The position numbers were made by a program, and so were the translations under genes. Below, in pieces: positions 7,944 to 16,054 of a stretch of DNA of 64,000 bases. The stretch covers positions 2,356,001 through 2,420,000 of the forward strand of contig NZ_CP016761.1 of assembly GCF_001642935.1 (NCBI RefSeq). Direction: 5' to 3'. The notes below the pieces were generated by a model, which was not told the DNA's origin, ran no database searches, and saw only the letters and a program-made list of their open reading frames with translations. How positions within the stretch are numbered: the stretch's first letter is position 1; each line of letters begins with the position of its first letter. This DNA is from Fictibacillus arsenicus. GTDB taxonomy: Bacteria > Bacillota > Bacilli > Bacillales > Fictibacillaceae.

Positions 7944-9128
7944 TTAAAGCTGGCTTAAAAAGCTTTTTCCGATCTCTGGTTTTTTTACATTATAATTTTC
8001 TGCGATTGTTGCACCTATATCTGCAAATGTATTTCCTATATTTAATTCTTTTCCTTTTTTAATTCCGTTGTGATAGACCAATAAAGGCACATATTCACGC
8101 GTATGATCAGTCCCATGATGAACTGGATCGTTTCCATGATCGGCTGTAATAATGAGAAGATCATCATCTTCTAACTTATTTAGGACTTCAGGCAGGCGAA
8201 GGTCGAACTCCTGAAGTGCTTCACCATATCCCTTCGGATCTCTTCTGTGGCCGTACAGTGCGTCAAAATCTACCAGATTCAAGAAATTAAGACCAGTGAA
8301 ATCTTCTTCCATGGATTGAACCAGCTTGTCCATCCCATCCATATTTGATTTCGTACGGATTGCTTTTGTTACTCCCTCACCATCAAAGATGTCTGAGATC
8401 TTACCTAAAGCGATGCTGTCAAAGCCGCCGTCTTGAAGTTCGTTCATTACAGTTCTGCCAAATGGTTTTAATGCATAATCATGGCGGTTTGCCGTTCTTT
8501 CAAACGCACCTGGTTTCCCTGTAAATGGACGAGCGATGATTCGTCCAAGCATATACTTGCCTTCTCGTGTCATTTCCCTTGCTGTTTCGCAGATTTCATA
8601 TAACTCTTCAATCGGTACGATATCTTCGTGAGCTGCAATCTGTAAAACTGAATCAGCAGATGTATAAACGATTAGTTTTCCAGTGTTCATATGTTCTTCT
8701 CCAAGCTCAGAAATAATCTCTGTTCCTGAAGCAGCTTTGTTTCCTAGAATGTCTCTTCCCCACTTTTCAGTCAATTGGTCTATTAACTCATCAGGGAATC
8801 CTTCAGGAAACGTTTGAAATGGTTCCTGAATGTGAAGACCCATGATCTCCCAGTGCCCTGTCATAGTATCTTTCCCATTTGATAGTTCAGGAAGCTTTGC
8901 AAAATGTGCAAGCGGGTTTTCTGTTTTTTCAATACCTTTCATTGTTGGATCAATATTTCCAAGACCCAATTTTTCTAAATTTGGCACCTGCAGTCCATTC
9001 ATATGTTCTGCAATATGACCGAGCGTATGAGCCCCTTTATCACCAAACTTGTCAGCATCAGGTGCTTCTCCGATACCCACAGAATCCATTACGATTAAAA
9101 ATGTGCGTTTAAAACGAGATTGTTCCAT
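7944..9128 (-). CDS. deoB: Phosphopentomutase
   Basis: Interconverts (deoxy)ribose-1-phosphate and 5-phosphate; cytosolic, Mn-dependent, alkaline-phosphatase superfamily. Metal ligands are visible in [11 protein letters not shown] at the N-terminus, the DYALKPFG and [15 protein letters not shown] segments, and ITADHGNDP near the C-terminus. Length 394 is typical. It is first in the salvage operon with pupG and pdp, and GGAGGAAAAA precedes the ATG. The B. subtilis name is drm. Confidence 0.96.
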   Translation of the reverse strand: MEQSRFKRTFLIVMDSVGIGEAPDADKFGDKGAHTLGHIAEHMNGLQVPNLEKLGLGNIDPTMKGIEKTENPLAHFAKLPELSNGKDTMTGHWEIMGLHIQEPFQTFPEGFPDELIDQLTEKWGRDILGNKAASGTEIISELGEEHMNTGKLIVYTSADSVLQIAAHEDIVPIEELYEICETAREMTREGKYMLGRIIARPFTGKPGAFERTANRHDYALKPFGRTVMNELQDGGFDSIALGKISDIFDGEGVTKAIRTKSNMDGMDKLVQSMEEDFTGLNFLNLVDFDALYGHRRDPKGYGEALQEFDLRLPEVLNKLEDDDLLIITADHGNDPVHHGTDHTREYVPLLVYHNGIKKGKELNIGNTFADIGATIAENYNVKKPEIGKSFLSQL

Positions 9129-9228
9129 TTTTTCCTCCTGAAATTCTTAACTACACTCTATTTACTATTTCCTTTTAAAGCGTACAACAAACAAATTCTC
9201 CATGATGTCGGAAGTCTGACAACCAAAA

Positions 9229-9280
9229 ACAAAAAAGATGCTCACGCCCTCGGGTGAAAGGCGGAGTAAACATCTTTTAA
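9229..9280 (-). terminator. Terminator after xerD
   Basis: AAGATG and CGCC/GGGCG segments pair across the xerD 3' end, followed on the minus strand by a run of T residues (9229-9240). The stem lies inside the last xerD codons. Confidence 0.7.
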
Positions 9281-10132
9281 TCTGGTTTTAGTGACATGGG
9301 TATAAATCTGTGTGGTTGAAATGTCAGCGTGGCCAAGCATTTCTTGTACTGCACGCAAATCTGCACCATTCTCTAAGAGATGTGTTGCGAAAGAATGACG
9401 AAGAGTGTGCGGCGTCAAATCTTTTTCTATTCTAGCCTTTTTCGCTAACTGTTTCAATATTTTCCAAAAGCCTTGCCTGGATAATCGATTACCATGGTGG
9501 TTCAGAAACAGTGCTTCCGTTTTCTTGCCTTTTAACATTTCCGATCGGCCGCTATTAATATATCGTTCTATCGCTGATTGAGCCATTTTTCCGAGCGGAA
9601 TGATTCTCTCCTTGCTGCCTTTACCCATACAGCGTATGAACCCCATATTAAGGTGGATATCACTTATGTTTAACTGAACTAATTCAGATACCCGAATACC
9701 TGTAGCATATAGAAGTTCGAGCATGGCTTTATCTCTTTGCGAGAAAGGATCGTTCGAAGCTGGTGTCTCGAGCAATGCCTCAACTTCTTGGGGAGACAGC
9801 ACTTTTGGCAGTTTTCTTTCTGTTTTTGGTGTTTCAATATGTACAGAAGGATCTTGAAGCGAAACCTTCTCTCTAAACAAAAACTGATGAAATGAACGTA
9901 TGGATGCAATGTTGCGTGCTAACGTTGTGGAAGCCTTACCATTTTCTTTTAAAAATAAAAGATATCCCATAATATTATTGCGTTCAATCTGATCAATTGT
10001 TTCTATTGATTCCACTTTTTCTAAAAAAAGAACATACTGAGTCAAGTCTCTTCTGTAAGAGTCTATCGTATTTTTTGAAAGGGCTCGTTCAACAATAATA
10101 TATTGAAGAAAATCCTGAACATGATCGTTCAC
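9242..10132 (-). CDS. xerD: Site-specific tyrosine recombinase XerD (GTG start)
   Basis: With XerC/CodV it resolves chromosome dimers at dif. The 296-residue protein has the SAM-like core-binding domain (residues 1-90) and the catalytic domain with R147 (ATGIRVSEL), K171 ([11 protein letters not shown]), H242 and R245 (HTLRHSF), H268 (LGHADIS) and nucleophile Y277 (TQIYTHVTK). The GTG start has GGAGGGG just upstream. Position beside the yqzK-like gene and fur matches the Bacillus order (ripX). All active-site residues are present, so it is expected to be functional. Confidence 0.96.
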   Translation of the reverse strand: MNDHVQDFLQYIIVERALSKNTIDSYRRDLTQYVLFLEKVESIETIDQIERNNIMGYLLFLKENGKASTTLARNIASIRSFHQFLFREKVSLQDPSVHIETPKTERKLPKVLSPQEVEALLETPASNDPFSQRDKAMLELLYATGIRVSELVQLNISDIHLNMGFIRCMGKGSKERIIPLGKMAQSAIERYINSGRSEMLKGKKTEALFLNHHGNRLSRQGFWKILKQLAKKARIEKDLTPHTLRHSFATHLLENGADLRAVQEMLGHADISTTQIYTHVTKTRLKDVYSAFHPRA

Positions 10133-10143
10133 TATACCCCTCC

Positions 10144-10371
10144 TTATTCACCCGTCTGATAGAAATAAAAAAGCCGTTTTATAATATTCGAATCTTTATC
10201 CGTACTTAAATTGAAAACTTTAACTGCTTTCCCTTTAGGTTCGTCATATTTATGATAATTTTCATATTCCTGGTTAATCCAAAGCAAACCAAAATAGAAA
10301 ACCAGCGTGCATAAAGAAAAGGCTAAAAAAACTTTCGCCGTATTCCAAACGATTTTCATCCAGGAAACCAT
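10144..10371 (-). CDS. yqzK: YqzK-like small membrane protein (DUF4227)
   Basis: A protein of about 75 residues with one N-terminal membrane segment ([19 protein letters not shown]) and a conserved tail ([15 protein letters not shown]) characteristic of the YqzK/DUF4227 family located between fur and xerD in bacilli. I use the ATG at 10371, 5 nt after GGGGTGG; the frame is open upstream to 10413 but without a ribosome site. Function unknown; only 11 nt from xerD, so likely co-transcribed. Confidence 0.85.
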   Translation of the reverse strand: MVSWMKIVWNTAKVFLAFSLCTLVFYFGLLWINQEYENYHKYDEPKGKAVKVFNLSTDKDSNIIKRLFYFYQTGE

Positions 10372-10517
10372 CGTGTCCACCCCTGTCCCTCTAATAGTAC
10401 AGGTTATGCCCACATGCTCCCATATTATACGTAAAAGTTAAAACTACACCTCATACGTTACCTGATTCATAAACTTTTGTAAATATTTCTTTCCATTAGA
10501 AAAGTAATGAATAATGA

Positions 10518-10553
10518 TAAAAAAGGAAGCGCTACTCTCCGCTTCCTTCACCT
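10518..10553 (-). terminator. Terminator after fur
   Basis: GGAAGCG and GCGCTTCC on the minus strand pair around a loop of about seven bases and are followed by T residues; the stem overlaps the end of fur. Confidence 0.75.
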
Positions 10554-11002
10554 TCATTATTATCGGCTGGGTGACATCTGTGACAAATACCATGAAATGT
10601 CAGCCTATGATCTTTAATTTTAAAATTCCAGCCCTCTTCAACAACTTTTTCCACATCGCCAAGAAGGTCTTCTTGTATTTCATCAACAGCTCCACACTCA
10701 ATACAAACCAAATGGTGATGAAAGTGATCGGCACCTTCCGTTCTAAGATCATAACGGGAAACACCGTCACCAAAGTTTATTTTATCTACTACTTTAAGTT
10801 CTGTTAAAAGTTCCAGTGTACGGTAGACTGTTGCAAGACCAATCTCTGGCGCTTTTTCTTTGACGAGTAAATAGACGTCTTCCGCACTTAAATGATCTTC
10901 TTCATTTTCGAGGAGGACTCTCACGGTCGCCTCACGCTGTGGAGTCAGCTTATAACTTTGTGAATGCAGCTGTTTTTTGATACGGTCGATTCTGCTTTCC
11001 AT
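10532..11002 (-). CDS. fur: Ferric uptake regulator, Fur family
   Basis: Iron-responsive repressor of 156 residues. The N-terminal winged helix includes LTPQREATVRVL and GLATVYRTLELL; the metal domain has DHFHHHLVCIECG and the second zinc-knuckle pair CHRC. The start at 11002 (MESRIDRIK) follows AAGGAGG; the frame is open to 11062 but that stretch overlaps the promoter. The gene order spoIIM-fur-yqzK-xerD matches the B. subtilis fur (yqkL) locus rather than perR or zur, supporting Fur. Confidence 0.92.
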   Translation of the reverse strand: MESRIDRIKKQLHSQSYKLTPQREATVRVLLENEEDHLSAEDVYLLVKEKAPEIGLATVYRTLELLTELKVVDKINFGDGVSRYDLRTEGADHFHHHLVCIECGAVDEIQEDLLGDVEKVVEEGWNFKIKDHRLTFHGICHRCHPADNNEGEGSGE

Positions 11003-11033
11003 ACCCGTTTCCTCCTTATGTATACACAAGACA

Positions 11034-11062
11034 ATTATAAGCATGGAAAAAAAAGTTGTCAA
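11034..11062 (-). promoter_or_regulatory. Sigma-A promoter of fur
   Basis: On the minus strand TTGACA at 11062-11057 and TATAAT at 11039-11034 are separated by exactly 17 nt. Both hexamers are perfect. The start site falls about 25 nt before the fur ATG. Confidence 0.8.
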
Positions 11063-11119
11063 TTTAAAGTCATTTTAAATAACGATTTAAACTTATTATT
11101 AAAAAACAATTATTATCGC

Positions 11120-11758
11120 TTATTGTATCGACCACTTAATGACTTGTTCCATTAAGGACGGCGTAAAAAATGCTTCGAGAGTAGAAGCTAAAAATACCAT
11201 GATGCCAACCCCTGCTACCAGCAAGGAATAACGCAGCAACTGCGGCAAAAACGGAACATGATGTCTCTTGAAAGCAAGCTGACGGATCATTTTAATAGAA
11301 AAAGAAATCGCAGCTACTGAAACGATAATAAAAGCAGGTATTAAAAGCACGTTTTGCGGAAGCACCGACACAAAAGATAATAAAAAACCATACCAGCCCA
11401 TCTGATTAACTAAAAATCCTACAGTGAACCCGATAACTACACCTTTTAAAAATAACATGATCAAAATGACAGGCAGCCCGATCACTGATAAACCTAACAG
11501 CCACATAAGCCCCATATATTTTAAATAATGTCCAAAACTTTGAAAGAACATATCCGATCTACTAGTAAACCCGCCTTCTGAAGCTTGAATAAAAAAACGG
11601 GATAAATACGTATAGAGATCTTGTTTTTGATTAAGGCTTAAGGAATTAACGATGATTGCTCCAAATATTACTCCCATTAAAAATAAAACACCAACAAAAG
11701 CATACAGCGTTTTATTTTCCTGCAAGTGCTGATGCATATAGTAACGAAGATTATCCAT
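11120..11758 (-). CDS. spoIIM: Stage II sporulation protein M
   Basis: Polytopic membrane protein of the SpoIID-SpoIIM-SpoIIP engulfment machine, acting in the mother-cell membrane to localise the peptidoglycan hydrolases. The 212-residue protein has a short cytoplasmic N-terminus and five hydrophobic segments, with the family motif FLKGVVIGFTVGFLVNQMG in the middle. Its place upstream of fur is the conserved Bacillus order. It is the only member of the engulfment trio in the window. Confidence 0.93.
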   Translation of the reverse strand: MDNLRYYMHQHLQENKTLYAFVGVLFLMGVIFGAIIVNSLSLNQKQDLYTYLSRFFIQASEGGFTSRSDMFFQSFGHYLKYMGLMWLLGLSVIGLPVILIMLFLKGVVIGFTVGFLVNQMGWYGFLLSFVSVLPQNVLLIPAFIIVSVAAISFSIKMIRQLAFKRHHVPFLPQLLRYSLLVAGVGIMVFLASTLEAFFTPSLMEQVIKWSIQ

Positions 11759-11828
11759 GTGGCCCTGCCTCCTCTACCAAAACTCTTATTTCTATTCTAT
11801 GAATCAGCAGAAGAGGTATGTCTCTTTT

Positions 11829-12686
11829 TTATGAATTGATAGGTTTACCTGTTACTATCTTGCCGTATGTTCCCCCTCCGCCCCTCTGGATGGAAAGTTC
11901 TCCAGAACGCGCAGAAAGGATGTGATCAGCAAGTGATGGTTTTATGATTTTTTTTAACTGCTCTGCAGGTGCAGCATGAATAATATCCATATCTGTACCG
12001 AATGCTTCACGCAATTTAAGCAGTGTTTTAGGACCAAGACCTGGTATGAACTCCAATGGTATTTGGTGTACATATGGAGGACGGTTTATTGAATTTTGTT
12101 CTGAATTGCTTTTTAGCTCTTGTATTCTGTCATGAACTCCTTTTATAAACTTGCTGCTGCCGCATTTCCGGCAATTATTCATGTTTTTATAATCGAAAGT
12201 ATCCAAACATTTTTCACATACTGAGTTATAATACTTGCCCAGGTAAGGATTTAACCCGTAGTTAGCAATTATTCCCCTTCCTTCTTTTCCTTCTAAAGCC
12301 ATTTTGAATTCCTTGAAAGTAGGTACAGCTAGAGTAATCATCTGATACTCGCGGGCAATCTTTTCTAAAGAATGAGCATCTGAGTTTGATAAAAACGGAT
12401 AAGATGACAATTCATTTAACCGAGATGCCATCTCTGTGTTTGAGCTTAGTCCCAGCTCAACAGCGTCTATTAAATCTGGATCTAGAACTTCATAGATAGA
12501 AGATTTAACCCCTTTTCCATACAAACTTTTAAATGGAGTAAAAATATGAGCGGGGATAAATAATCCTCCTAATTGCTGAACTGTTTTTTGCAGCTCTTTT
12601 GCACTCCCGTACATTCGCTGTGAGCTCAAATTAATATTCTTCATCCGAGCACCCAGCCAGCTGCTCAATGTTTCCATTTTATCCAT
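11829..12686 (-). CDS. Endonuclease Q-like protein, C-terminal fragment (frameshifted)
   Basis: This is the downstream part of an EndoQ-family protein whose N-terminus is encoded just upstream in another frame. It holds the second half of the PHP metal site (FIPAHIF, SNSDAH), a Cys4 zinc finger (CEKC about residue 130, then CRKC) and a helix-hairpin-helix (FIPGLGPKTLLKLREAFG) near the C-terminus. EndoQ cuts DNA 5' of deaminated bases. The local ATG at 12686 overlaps the upstream stop as ATGGATAA, so re-initiation is possible, but a frameshift mutation or sequencing error is the simpler explanation. Confidence 0.8.
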   Translation of the reverse strand: MDKMETLSSWLGARMKNINLSSQRMYGSAKELQKTVQQLGGLFIPAHIFTPFKSLYGKGVKSSIYEVLDPDLIDAVELGLSSNTEMASRLNELSSYPFLSNSDAHSLEKIAREYQMITLAVPTFKEFKMALEGKEGRGIIANYGLNPYLGKYYNSVCEKCLDTFDYKNMNNCRKCGSSKFIKGVHDRIQELKSNSEQNSINRPPYVHQIPLEFIPGLGPKTLLKLREAFGTDMDIIHAAPAEQLKKIIKPSLADHILSARSGELSIQRGGGGTYGKIVTGKPINS

Positions 12687-13032
12687 CTGGCATATATACT
12701 AGGACATGGAGAGGACCTTGGCAGTTTTCATCATTAATTTCAATTTCTGTTCCTGGAATCAGAGTGAGTCCATTTACTTCTAATCCACCGTCTTTATGTT
12801 CATTTAACTGCCCGTTTTCCTTCATTTCTTTCAATTCATCTAAAACTTCAGGTGCATGACAATCTATAATTCCGATGATATCCATACCTTTTTTGTATTT
12901 CGCTTCATATAAAATATTCGAAAGTGTTAAAGTACGAGAACCTGTTATCTTAACTGGTCTTCCTGTTCGTGATGCACCAATATGAATATGCATATCGGCA
13001 AAAAAAGGACGAAGATTATCTGCCTGCTGCAC
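12679..13032 (-). CDS. Endonuclease Q-like protein, N-terminal fragment (frameshifted)
   Basis: N-terminal 117 residues of a PHP-domain EndoQ homologue. Metal-ligand motifs DMHIHIG, DCHAPEV and GTEIEI are present, and the frame ends at MPDG followed by TAA exactly where homologues continue into the LSSWLGARMKNINLSSQR region found in the next frame. A shift of one base joins the two. The start is taken as GTG 13032, 7 nt after a GGAG; an upstream TTG at 13038 is too close. The gene overlaps the end of nudF by 17 nt. As it stands neither fragment has a complete metal site. Confidence 0.8.
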   Translation of the reverse strand: MQQADNLRPFFADMHIHIGASRTGRPVKITGSRTLTLSNILYEAKYKKGMDIIGIIDCHAPEVLDELKEMKENGQLNEHKDGGLEVNGLTLIPGTEIEINDENCQGPLHVLVYMPDG

Positions 13033-13564
13033 GAGCAAGCTCCATATACATTACACCGTAGGCGGTTTTCGCATCATGAATTCTTTCGTCTTTCACCATT
13101 TGTCTTGCTTCGTCAACACTTATTTCCATAGCATTTAAGAATTCATCTTCGTCTGTCATCTGAGCACCTTTTTTTATTAGTGAATCCGTAAAAAATAAAT
13201 GAATCAGCTCATCAGCAAAACCTGGGGAAGTGTAAAAAGAACCGATCGGCTCCATTTTTTCGCAGCTGTACCCTGTCTCTTCAAGCAGCTCCCGTTTTGC
13301 ACATTCCAGCGGGTCTTCTCCCTTTTCGAGCTTGCCTGCAGGAATCTCAATGATGGTTTTCTCTAGAGGTTTGCGAAATTGTTCCACCATGAGGATTTTC
13401 CCTTCATCTGTAACAGCTAGTATTGCTACAGCCCCTGGATGCTTAACAATCTCACGTTTTCCGATCTTTTTGTTAGGCAGTTCCACTTCTTCTACATATA
13501 AATCTATAATCTTTCCATTATATATCTGTTCCTTGGTTATCGTTTTTTCTGTCAAATTTTCCAT
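13016..13564 (-). CDS. nudF: ADP-ribose pyrophosphatase, Nudix family
   Basis: Hydrolyses ADP-ribose to AMP and ribose-5-phosphate. The Nudix box is complete: GKLEKGEDP, then REL and EETGY with the spacing GX5EX7REUXEEXGU, near residues 84-107. Flanking signatures VEQFRKPLE and YTSPGFADE identify the NudF subfamily. ATG 13564 lies 8 nt after GGAG; the GTG at 13573 touches that site and is rejected. 182 residues. It is the first gene of the transcript leading into the broken endoQ, and mciZ starts divergently 99 nt away. Confidence 0.94.
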   Translation of the reverse strand: MENLTEKTITKEQIYNGKIIDLYVEEVELPNKKIGKREIVKHPGAVAILAVTDEGKILMVEQFRKPLEKTIIEIPAGKLEKGEDPLECAKRELLEETGYSCEKMEPIGSFYTSPGFADELIHLFFTDSLIKKGAQMTDEDEFLNAMEISVDEARQMVKDERIHDAKTAYGVMYMELARAAGR

Positions 13565-13662
13565 TTTACACACTCCAATGGTCTATTTATTTCTTTCACT
13601 ACATAAAGTCTATCATACTTTGGAATACTTCCATTACTTGCAAGTAAAAGGGGGGGTTATTA

Positions 13663-13797
13663 ATGAAGATCTATTTGCAGCCAAAAGGGATTACATTAGT
13701 AGGCAAAGCATGGCAGATTAAATATATGTTAAGAAACTATATGCGCCAGCACGAGCTCGTTCAAGACTGGATTGATGCAACAGCACCTAAAAAGTAG
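13663..13797 (+). CDS. mciZ: Mother-cell inhibitor of FtsZ (MciZ), 44 residues
   Basis: A very short gene encoding MKIYLQPKGITLVGKAWQ, then IKYMLRNYMRQHELVQDWID and a TAPKK tail. B. subtilis MciZ (40 residues) has the same MPKG-VVLVGKAWEI core and a C-terminal VKDWI, and lies next to nudF as here. MciZ caps the minus end of FtsZ filaments and stops Z-ring assembly in the sporulating mother cell. The AAGGGGGGG ribosome site is 5 nt from the ATG. No convincing sigma-H promoter was found by eye. Confidence 0.9.
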   Translation: MKIYLQPKGITLVGKAWQIKYMLRNYMRQHELVQDWIDATAPKK

Positions 13798-13828
13798 CTT
13801 CCCAGAAATCGGGGAGTTTTTATTTTTG
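13796..13828 (+). terminator. Weak terminator after mciZ
   Basis: CTTCCC and GGGGAG form a short stem followed by TTTTTATTTTT. The stem is short and has a G-T pair, so strength is doubtful. Confidence 0.5.
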
Positions 13829-13892
13829 TCTATTTATGTGATACGTTTAATAAAAATAAATTCCGGTAAAATACCATTTGGAGGTGAAAAAA

Positions 13893-14810
13893 ATGATTAA
13901 CAAAAGAAGGATTGGTACTTCTGAACTTTATGCAGGTGAACTTGGACTTGGCTGCATGTCCCTTTCTCCTGACCTTGGAAAGGAAAACGAGAGCATTGTG
14001 AAGACAGCTCTCGATCATGGTATTAACTATTTTGACACAGCTGATCTATACAATTTTGGCTGGAATGAAGAATTAATAGGAAAGCTTTTAAAAGATGTAA
14101 GGCATGATATTATCCTAGCAACTAAAGGCGGAAATGACTGGAATGAAGCTAAAGATAGCTGGAATTGGAATCCGTCTAAAAAGTACATAAAATCTGCTCT
14201 TAAAGAAAGCCTGCGTCGCTTGCAAACGGATTATATCGATCTTTATCAGCTGCATGGCGGAACTATCGAAGACCCGATGGACGAAACGATTGAAGCTTTT
14301 GAAGAACTGGTATCTGAAGGATTGATCCGTTATTACGGCATATCGTCAATTCGTCCGAACACAATCCAATATTATGCTGAGCATTCTAACATCCAAAGCG
14401 TAATGATGCAGTACAGCCTTCTTGACAGAAGGCCTGAAGAACTTTTCCCTTATTTAAAATCCAAAGAAATCAGTGTTGTAGCACGGGGACCTGTCGCAAA
14501 AGGATGGCTTAGCGAGAAGGCATTTGTGAAGAATCACGACGAAATGTTTCTATCTTTTAATGGAAAAGATATTCAACAGAAGTTAGAAAAGGTTAAAACG
14601 ATCATCCCGCAAGACGAAAAACTTACTCAAACGGCATTAAAATTCATTCTCAGTCACTCAGTTGTAGCAACCGCTGCAGCTGGAGCAAGTTCGATTGAAC
14701 AGCTGTTAGAAAATATCAATACCTTTAAATCTCCTGGGCTGACTGAAAGTGAAAGAAAAGAACTTGAGGCTTTGTTTCCAGCAGAAACTTATGAAGCTCA
14801 CCGGAAATAA
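13893..14810 (+). CDS. yqkF: Aldo/keto reductase (YqkF-like)
   Basis: NADPH-dependent oxidoreductase with an (alpha/beta)8 barrel, 305 residues. Visible catalytic tetrad elements: DTADLYNFGWNEELIG (Asp, Tyr), the lysine in LATKGGND, and the histidine in LYQLHGG. The cofactor-binding C-terminus includes GASSIEQLLENI. The ATG at 13893 follows GGAGGTG with 7 nt spacing. B. subtilis yqkF is also an aldo/keto reductase beside nudF. Substrate unknown. Confidence 0.88.
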   Translation: MINKRRIGTSELYAGELGLGCMSLSPDLGKENESIVKTALDHGINYFDTADLYNFGWNEELIGKLLKDVRHDIILATKGGNDWNEAKDSWNWNPSKKYIKSALKESLRRLQTDYIDLYQLHGGTIEDPMDETIEAFEELVSEGLIRYYGISSIRPNTIQYYAEHSNIQSVMMQYSLLDRRPEELFPYLKSKEISVVARGPVAKGWLSEKAFVKNHDEMFLSFNGKDIQQKLEKVKTIIPQDEKLTQTALKFILSHSVVATAAAGASSIEQLLENINTFKSPGLTESERKELEALFPAETYEAHRK

Positions 14811-14868
14811 GAAATTCGGGGCTGCCTAAAGTAAGTTCCCCTTACTTTTTTGGACAGCCCCGAATTTT
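14811..14868. terminator. Bidirectional terminator between yqkF and the thiolase
   Basis: AATTCGGGGCTG...CAGCCCCGAATT forms a long stem with a T tract on the right and A-rich sequence on the left. It lies between convergent genes and can serve both. Confidence 0.85.
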
Positions 14869-16040
14869 TATTTTGCCAATTTCAAAATCATTGCAATCCC
14901 CTGGCCACCGCCGATACATAGACTCGCGGCGCCGTATGTTTCATTCCGCTTCTTCATTTCGTATGCAAGTGTTAATAGGAGCCTCGCACCGCTTGCTCCA
15001 ACAGGATGTCCTAATGCAATAGCTCCTCCATTTACATTTGTTCGGCCGCGGTCAAGCTTTAGCTCTTTTTCCACAGCTAAGTACTGGGAGCTGAATGCTT
15101 CATTTATTTCAAATAAGCCAATATCATCAATAGACAATTCCGCTCTATCCAAAGCCATCCTGATCGCAGGAACTGGACCGATACCCATGACATTAGGATC
15201 AACTCCTGTAACAGCCCATGAAACAATTTCTGCTAGAGGATTTAGTTTCTTTTCTTTTATATCTTTCTCATGAGCAAGAATTAAAGAAACAGCTCCGTCA
15301 TTTATAGATGAAGAGTTTCCTGCAGTTACTGTTCCATCTTTTTGGAAAGAAGGACGCAGCTGGCCAAGTTTTGAAGAGGTTGTCTGCGGTTTAATTCCTT
15401 CATCTTCTGTAAAAAACTCATCATTTTTTAAAGGTACCGACACGATCTCATCTTTAAATCTTCCGCTTTCACTTGCTGCTGCAGCTTTTTGATGACTATG
15501 GCTTGCATATTCATCTTGTTCTTCTCTCGAGATGTTATACTGTTTTGCTAAATTTTCTGCAGTAATTCCCATCCCGCATCCTATATACTCATCACTAAGT
15601 GTTTGAAGCAGCATATCCTCAAAAGAGATTGCACCGAATTTTTGATTGTGAAACCGGTGAGTAAATGAAGCATGAGGAGACTGTGACATGTTTTCAATTC
15701 CACCGCATAATGCTATGCCGCCTTCATGATCTCGTAGATTCTGCATGGCAGAGACAACAGCTTGCAGTCCCGATCCGCATAGCCTGTTGACCAGCATTGC
15801 AGGAACACTTGAAGGAACACCTGCCTTTAGCGCTGTATGACGCGCAACATAAGCAGCATTTTTACTAGAGTGAATAACATTTCCGTATACCACATCTGTT
15901 ACATCCGAGGGAGTTATGTTGGCACGCTTCATCGCTTCGATTGCTGTTGTTTCTCCAAGCTGTGTCGGGGATATATCTGTTAATGATTTTCCAAAAGAAC
16001 CAAATGCCGTTCTGGCACCATCAATTAAGTAGATACTCAT
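14868..16040 (-). CDS. Acetyl-CoA C-acyltransferase (thiolase), last gene of the ato/sco cluster
   Basis: Thiolase of 390 residues. Nucleophilic Cys in VNRLCGSGLQAVVSA, His in [14 protein letters not shown] and the second Cys in LCIGGGQG are all present. The ATG at 16040 is preceded by AGAGGTG; the frame is open to 16196 but that part overlaps the carrier gene. It probably cleaves acetoacetyl-CoA or a related 3-ketoacyl-CoA. A second thiolase starts the same gene cluster, so the two may differ in chain-length preference. Final gene of a five-gene run. Confidence 0.9.
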   Translation of the reverse strand: MSIYLIDGARTAFGSFGKSLTDISPTQLGETTAIEAMKRANITPSDVTDVVYGNVIHSSKNAAYVARHTALKAGVPSSVPAMLVNRLCGSGLQAVVSAMQNLRDHEGGIALCGGIENMSQSPHASFTHRFHNQKFGAISFEDMLLQTLSDEYIGCGMGITAENLAKQYNISREEQDEYASHSHQKAAAASESGRFKDEIVSVPLKNDEFFTEDEGIKPQTTSSKLGQLRPSFQKDGTVTAGNSSSINDGAVSLILAHEKDIKEKKLNPLAEIVSWAVTGVDPNVMGIGPVPAIRMALDRAELSIDDIGLFEINEAFSSQYLAVEKELKLDRGRTNVNGGAIALGHPVGASGARLLLTLAYEMKKRNETYGAASLCIGGGQGIAMILKLAK

Positions 16041-16054
16041 ATACTGCACCTCTT

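Noticed and set aside
9129-9241. Possible cre site (TTAAAGCGTACA) before deoB
   Set aside because: Only the central CG and left half fit the consensus; the right half fails, so it is no better than chance.
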